A model generated the notes under the pieces. It made no database searches, was not told the origin of the DNA, and saw only the letters and a list, made by a program, of their open reading frames with translations. A program made the translations under genes and the position numbers. Source: Candidatus Thorarchaeota archaeon (GTDB taxonomy: Archaea > Asgardarchaeota > Thorarchaeia > Thorarchaeales > Thorarchaeaceae). Taken from it: a stretch of 9,474 nt of DNA. Positions 6,299 to 9,474 of the stretch are shown piece by piece. The stretch covers positions 1-9,474 of the forward strand of contig JABCSP010000064.1 of the NCBI GenBank assembly GCA_018238825.1. Direction: 5' to 3'. Every line of letters starts with the position of its first letter. Positions within the stretch are counted from its first letter, which is position 1.

Positions 6299-7615
6299 CT
6301 ATATAAGACCCAATGCAAACAAGATCAAGTATAGTGTTATGACCGAGCCCATAATCAGTGAATCGCGAGCCACTATTTTCAGAAGCCTTGTTTCCCTATC
6401 TGCGATATAGACATAGATCATCTTGTTAAGAACCGAGATTATTGTAGCAATGATTATTGCCATCCCAGCTTCTGGATATAGAGTTGGGTCAATCATGTAT
6501 ACAGCTGCTGAGCTTGCGACAACAGCTCCTGCTGAAACAAAACCACCAATGAGTGCTGCGATGATTAGCCCTGTTCCACTCAAAGATTGTGAAAAGAACA
6601 GCTGAATCAATACAACCCCTGAAAATATCGCTCCAAATCTGAGCGCTGGTCCAAACTCAAATGGGGACACAAGTTTGATAGTAAAGAGCTGACCCTCTTG
6701 AATATCGTCTGACTTGTTTTCTGCAATCATTCGAATCATGCTGAATACTATAAGGATCGTAATCGGGATTAGATAGAGTCTAAAGAGCAATAGTGTTCTA
6801 TCTATGATTAGAAGTAGGAGACCATTACGAAGAACCATGGCAACATTTGCAAGATTGATAGAGAGAGCGATTCTACCTGCTCCCTTTCTTTCTTCCTTGA
6901 CGTAGAAATCTGTAAGACTAGATACTGCTGCTTCACTGTTTGCAAGTCCACCGAAGAGTCCAAAGAAGTAGATACCACGGTCCTTGAATTTTTTAACAAG
7001 TAGATAGTTTCCAAAACTGACCACAAGCAGGAGTACTATTAGAAAATATGTCTGGAATGCTGGAAATTCTATGACACCTAATTGAATTGTCTGTGGTATC
7101 AACGGCCAGAGAAAGAGAATGATAACTCCCAATTCCGCTGCACTAATCATCTCTTCACGGGAAATCACATCAACTGCATAAGCCAGCTCATCCTTGAAAC
7201 CAAGAATGAGGAATACAAGGAAAGATACTGCCATTGCAAAGATTTGTAGTGTTCCAAACATCTGACCATCCGCGGGGGTATCAAACCCAACAAGCGCTCC
7301 AAGAACAAAGACAAGTGCGAATACAAGAGGCGTGGTCAGTCCTTTTCCCATCCGTCGAAACAATTTCCAATAAACTTGTGCGGCAACGAGAAGAATAGAG
7401 ATTGACACACCATAAATCAAAATCACCGGATTTGCAGTTATCTCCGAAATGTAAACAGACATTGCACCAAGAAGACTGTGTAGACCAAAGGATCTCACTC
7501 CTGCTACCCTTTCATTGTCCATCTTCTTCTGTCGCTCAAGACCAATCAAGGCTCCAACAACGAATCCGAGAAGAGCCTTCACAATTAGGTCTGAGGTTAG
7601 TAGCAATTCCTGCAC
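6299..7615 (-). CDS. MgtC/DUF4010-family multi-pass membrane protein
   Basis: A 438-residue inner-membrane protein with roughly a dozen hydrophobic segments. The N-terminal quarter resembles the MgtC/SapB family: GFVVGALIGLERQ (17-29) followed by AGVRSFGLHSLLGA (38-51). The rest resembles DUF4010, with two related glycine/serine segments, GLFGGLANSEAAVSSLTDFY (219-238) and ALIGGFVSAGAVVASSAAVY (354-373), that look like an internal repeat. MgtC proteins are linked to Mg2+ or acid stress in bacteria, but the archaeal MgtC/DUF4010 proteins have no established function to my knowledge; ion or small-molecule transport is inference. The GTG at 7615 starts the gene; GGTGA (plus strand tcacc 7621-7625) lies seven bases upstream and no better internal ATG is near. 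It sits behind a terminator after rpoK and just before hisS. Confidence 0.85.
   Translation of the reverse strand: MQELLLTSDLIVKALLGFVVGALIGLERQKKMDNERVAGVRSFGLHSLLGAMSVYISEITANPVILIYGVSISILLVAAQVYWKLFRRMGKGLTTPLVFALVFVLGALVGFDTPADGQMFGTLQIFAMAVSFLVFLILGFKDELAYAVDVISREEMISAAELGVIILFLWPLIPQTIQLGVIEFPAFQTYFLIVLLLVVSFGNYLLVKKFKDRGIYFFGLFGGLANSEAAVSSLTDFYVKEERKGAGRIALSINLANVAMVLRNGLLLLIIDRTLLLFRLYLIPITILIVFSMIRMIAENKSDDIQEGQLFTIKLVSPFEFGPALRFGAIFSGVVLIQLFFSQSLSGTGLIIAALIGGFVSAGAVVASSAAVYMIDPTLYPEAGMAIIIATIISVLNKMIYVYIADRETRLLKIVARDSLIMGSVITLYLILFALGLI
6300..6307 (-). promoter_or_regulatory. candidate TATA box for hisS
   Basis: Minus-strand CTTATATA, a close match to archaeal box A, overlapping the last codons and stop codon of the MgtC-like gene. 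A start about 26 bases downstream is near 6276, inside the dyad at 6249-6291, and would give hisS a leader of about 140 bases, long for an archaeal gene. Confidence 0.4.
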
Positions 7616-7655
7616 GTAATGTCACCACTGGGACCTATTGGATTATGACGCCTCT

Positions 7656-7663
7656 CTTTTAAG
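7656..7663 (-). promoter_or_regulatory. candidate TATA box for the MgtC-like gene
   Basis: Minus-strand CTTAAAAG. A start site about 26 bases downstream (near 7633) would give an 18-base leader containing the GGTGA at 7621-7625. This is consistent with a fresh transcript starting after the rpoK terminator. The match to box A is moderate. Confidence 0.35.
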
Positions 7664-7682
7664 ACGTATCATGATGACAATT

Positions 7683-7733
7683 GCAAAATTAAAAGAAAAA
7701 AGAAACAATGGAGGCTGGAATTATTCCAACCTC
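7683..7733 (-). terminator. hairpin plus U-tract terminator after rpoK
   Basis: GAGG-c-TGGAAT-T-ATTCCA-a-CCTC (7711-7733) forms an 10-bp inverted repeat with one central mismatch and a minimal loop. It overlaps the last codons and stop codon (7721-7723) of the rpoK gene. Downstream on the minus strand comes a T-rich tract (complement of the A-rich 7684-7706, including T6 and T4 runs). The poly-U alone would be a typical archaeal terminator; the stem makes it resemble a bacterial intrinsic terminator. It would separate the thermosome-rpoK transcript from the MgtC-like gene. Confidence 0.6.
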
Positions 7734-8407
7734 GAATGTTTGAGCAACAACGTTAGCGGAACGTCGATAGATTCACCAGTAGGTAGGGATCTCCTAACTG
7801 TCATAGGAAGTACTCCCGATTTAAGTTCCAATTCAGCAAAACCGTAACGGGACATAGGTGCCTTTCTCACATCAATCATGACTGGGGCTCCCATAGCAAT
7901 CTGTAGAGAACGTGCACCAATAATACGAGCTTTCTCGTATTTTGTCAGCCACTTTGGGCCAATAGTCACACCAATGGCTGCTTTATCCACGTCATAACCC
8001 GTTATCAGATTCTTTCTTTCCTCTGCACGAGTAATCTCTTCTAATGCTGGAAGCTCGTGTTTATCGGGTTCTGGCTCTGGTGCTTTCTTCCTCTTGGATT
8101 TTGCTTTAGCACTCAAATCAATTTCGCCCGAATCAATCTTCTCTTGAAGATCAAAGGCTTCTCCAATTACAGCATCAGCTTTAGCTTCGCTTAATCCAGT
8201 AACCGCAGCTGCAAGAGCTTCTTTGTCACCCTCTGACACTTTTTTGATTGTGTCATAACCTGACTCCGCCAACTTCTCAGCTGTCTTAGGCCCTACACCA
8301 GGGATATTTGTAAGAAGAGAGATACTCTCTTCCGGTGTTAGTGCTTCTGCGTCCACTTCTGCCTTTGGAGTATCATTCTCTTTCTTCTTTTCAGAGCCGT
8401 CTGCCAT
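7721..8407 (-). CDS. rpoK: RNA polymerase subunit K (Rpb6-like) with N-terminal helix-hairpin-helix domain
   Basis: A 228-residue protein with three parts. Residues 1-28 are a charged start. Residues about 30-88 form a helix-hairpin-helix (HhH) domain, LLTNIPGVGPKTAEKLAESG then YDTIKKVSEGDKEALAAAVT and GLSEAKADAVIGEA, much like the N-terminal domain of RadA/Rad51. A Lys/Glu/Pro-rich linker follows (about 89-135, KAKSKRKKAPEPEPDK). Residues about 152-222 match RpoK/Rpb6: WLTKYEKARIIGARSLQ, IAMGAPVMIDV and VLPMTVRRSLPTGESIDVPL. RpoK is an essential subunit (bacterial omega counterpart) that clamps the largest subunit; archaeal forms are normally about 60-110 residues, so this one is two to three times longer. 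The ATG at 8407 has AGGTGA five bases upstream; a GTG at 8416 falls inside that site. It lies 36 bases after the thermosome gene, probably co-transcribed, and ends in a terminator. HhH domains usually bind DNA backbone; its role in polymerase is inference. Confidence 0.9.
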   Translation of the reverse strand: MADGSEKKKENDTPKAEVDAEALTPEESISLLTNIPGVGPKTAEKLAESGYDTIKKVSEGDKEALAAAVTGLSEAKADAVIGEAFDLQEKIDSGEIDLSAKAKSKRKKAPEPEPDKHELPALEEITRAEERKNLITGYDVDKAAIGVTIGPKWLTKYEKARIIGARSLQIAMGAPVMIDVRKAPMSRYGFAELELKSGVLPMTVRRSLPTGESIDVPLTLLLKHSRLE

Positions 8408-8443
8408 GAGTTTCACCTGATTCTGTTCTACGTTTGACTCTTT

Positions 8444-9474
8444 CTATTCGTCGTCGCCGCCAGGCATACCGCCGCCGGGCATTCCGCCCATTCCACCGGG
8501 ACCGCCTTTTGAGCTAATGACATCGTCGATCTTGAGGATCATTTGAGCTGCTTCTGCAGCAGACATAATGATCTGTCTGTTGACAACAGCTGCTTCGACC
8601 ACTCGGGCCTTTTTCATGTCATCAACCTTTCCTTTTGTGAGGTTGATGCCGTGATTAACCTTGCCCTCGGTGTGTGCTTTCCTCAGACTGACTATTACAT
8701 CAATGGGGTCCAACCCTGCGTTTTCAGCAAGTGTGTTCGGGAGTGATTCAATAGCATCAGCAAATGCGTTGACTGCGTACTGCTCGCGACCTACAAGAGT
8801 TGATGCATAGTTTCTTAGCTGATTTGAAATCTCACCAGCAAGTGCACCACCACCGTAGGTGATCTGCGGGTGTACAACAACATCCCTAACGACGTAGAGT
8901 GCATCGTTCAATGCACGGTCGACTTCATCAACGATGTGGTCAGTTCCACCACGAACTAGAAGTGTAACAACGCTTGACTTTGGTGTGCCTTCGATGAAAA
9001 GCATTTTGTCATCTGCAACTTCTCTCTGCTCGATAATCTTTGCTTTGCCTAGGTCTGCTGCTGTTAGGTTCTTAATCTTTGAAACAATTGCAGCACCAGT
9101 AGTCTTGTGAACTCTCTCCACATCAGACTTTTTGATACGGCGAACTGCCATGATGCCTTCCTTGGCCAAATAGTGCTGAATAACATCATCAATTCCCTTC
9201 TGGGCAATGACAACGTTAGCACCAGACTCGACAATCTTGCTCACCATCTCTTTCAGCATGCGATCTTCTTCGTCGAGGAAGCTTGTCATAGCTGAAGGAT
9301 CTGTGATTGAGATTTTTGCGTCAAATTCTGTCTTGGTTACTTCAAGAGCTGATTCAAGGAGTGCAATTTTTGCGCCCACAATTTTCTTGGGCATTCCAGC
9401 ATGAACTACCTCTTTGTCAAGAACAAGCCCCTTAACAAGCTCGGTCTTATCGACAGTCATTCCAATCTGTTTCT
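8444..9474 (-). CDS. thermosome (group II chaperonin) subunit, N-terminus off the right edge
   Basis: The frame is open to the right edge; the codons before the ATG at 9460 read KQIG, so that ATG is internal and roughly the first 200 residues (including the ATP-binding GDGTT region) are missing. About 342 residues remain: the apical domain (TELVKGLVLDKEVVHAGMPK, KISITDPSAMTSFLDEEDRM, then the IVESGANVVIAQKGIDD region), the intermediate segment VDEVDRALNDALYVVRD with the conserved Asp of the ATPase site, the equatorial YGGGALAGEIS, LPNTLAENAGLDPIDVIV and IDDVISSK, and a Gly/Met-rich tail GGMGGMPGGGMPGGDDE typical of thermosomes. It folds proteins in the cytosol as an 8- or 9-fold double ring. 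The conserved Asp-Gly turn before the GGGA motif reads VHPQITYGGGA here. rpoK follows after 36 bases. Confidence 0.95.
   Translation of the reverse strand, partial: KQIGMTVDKTELVKGLVLDKEVVHAGMPKKIVGAKIALLESALEVTKTEFDAKISITDPSAMTSFLDEEDRMLKEMVSKIVESGANVVIAQKGIDDVIQHYLAKEGIMAVRRIKKSDVERVHKTTGAAIVSKIKNLTAADLGKAKIIEQREVADDKMLFIEGTPKSSVVTLLVRGGTDHIVDEVDRALNDALYVVRDVVVHPQITYGGGALAGEISNQLRNYASTLVGREQYAVNAFADAIESLPNTLAENAGLDPIDVIVSLRKAHTEGKVNHGINLTKGKVDDMKKARVVEAAVVNRQIIMSAAEAAQMILKIDDVISSKGGPGGMGGMPGGGMPGGDDE

Noticed and set aside
9458..9460. ATG at 9460 as the thermosome start
   Set aside because: The frame continues past it to the window edge (KQIG before the Met) and the family has about 200 more residues upstream, so the gene is cut by the edge.
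1..9474. CRISPR arrays, insertion sequences, rRNA or tRNA genes, defence systems
   Set aside because: No regularly spaced repeats, transposase-like protein, terminal inverted repeats, rRNA segments or tRNA cloverleafs were seen on either strand.

Overview
The window is archaeal. It holds the C-terminal three fifths of a group II chaperonin (thermosome), an archaeal/eukaryotic-type RNA polymerase subunit K (Rpb6/RpoK) domain, an archaeal-style histidyl-tRNA synthetase, a Memo-family protein and a COG2150-type ACT-domain regulator. TATA-like boxes and GGTGA/GGAGG-type ribosome binding sites fit this. An Asgard (for example Thorarchaeota-like) origin is a guess from general gene style only; the sequence itself proves only 'archaeon, moderately AT-rich, probably a chromosomal housekeeping region'.

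Layout, left to right. (1) The 5' part of an unrecognised leftward gene (1-216) and a GNAT acetyltransferase facing right (639-1193) are separated by about 420 bp with no convincing gene. (2) Next come two rightward genes, an ACT-domain amino-acid regulator (1349-1858) and a 12-TM MFS transporter (1926-3224), with a promoter-like box before the first. (3) A small rightward regulatory unit follows: two abutting 16-bp palindromes over a TATA-like box (3267-3305), a Cro/XRE-type HTH regulator (3328-3564), and an overlapping DUF2178-type membrane protein (3554-3922). (4) Everything from 3923 to the right edge is leftward. In transcription order this is thermosome (partial), RpoK with an extra N-terminal helix-hairpin-helix domain, a hairpin/poly-U terminator, an MgtC/DUF4010-type membrane protein, hisS behind a structured leader, and a Memo-family gene. 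The last of these ends on the base next to the stop codon of the DUF2178 gene.

Functionally the leftward block is information processing and proteostasis (chaperonin, RNA polymerase, tRNA charging, Memo), interrupted by a membrane protein. The rightward block is regulation and transport. The most interesting object is the fusion of a RadA/Rad51-like helix-hairpin-helix domain to RNA polymerase subunit K through a charged, proline-rich linker. Next are the double-palindrome operator and the dyad in front of hisS. Several start codons were moved inward from the longest possible reading frames because good ribosome binding sites or family N-termini point to internal ATGs.
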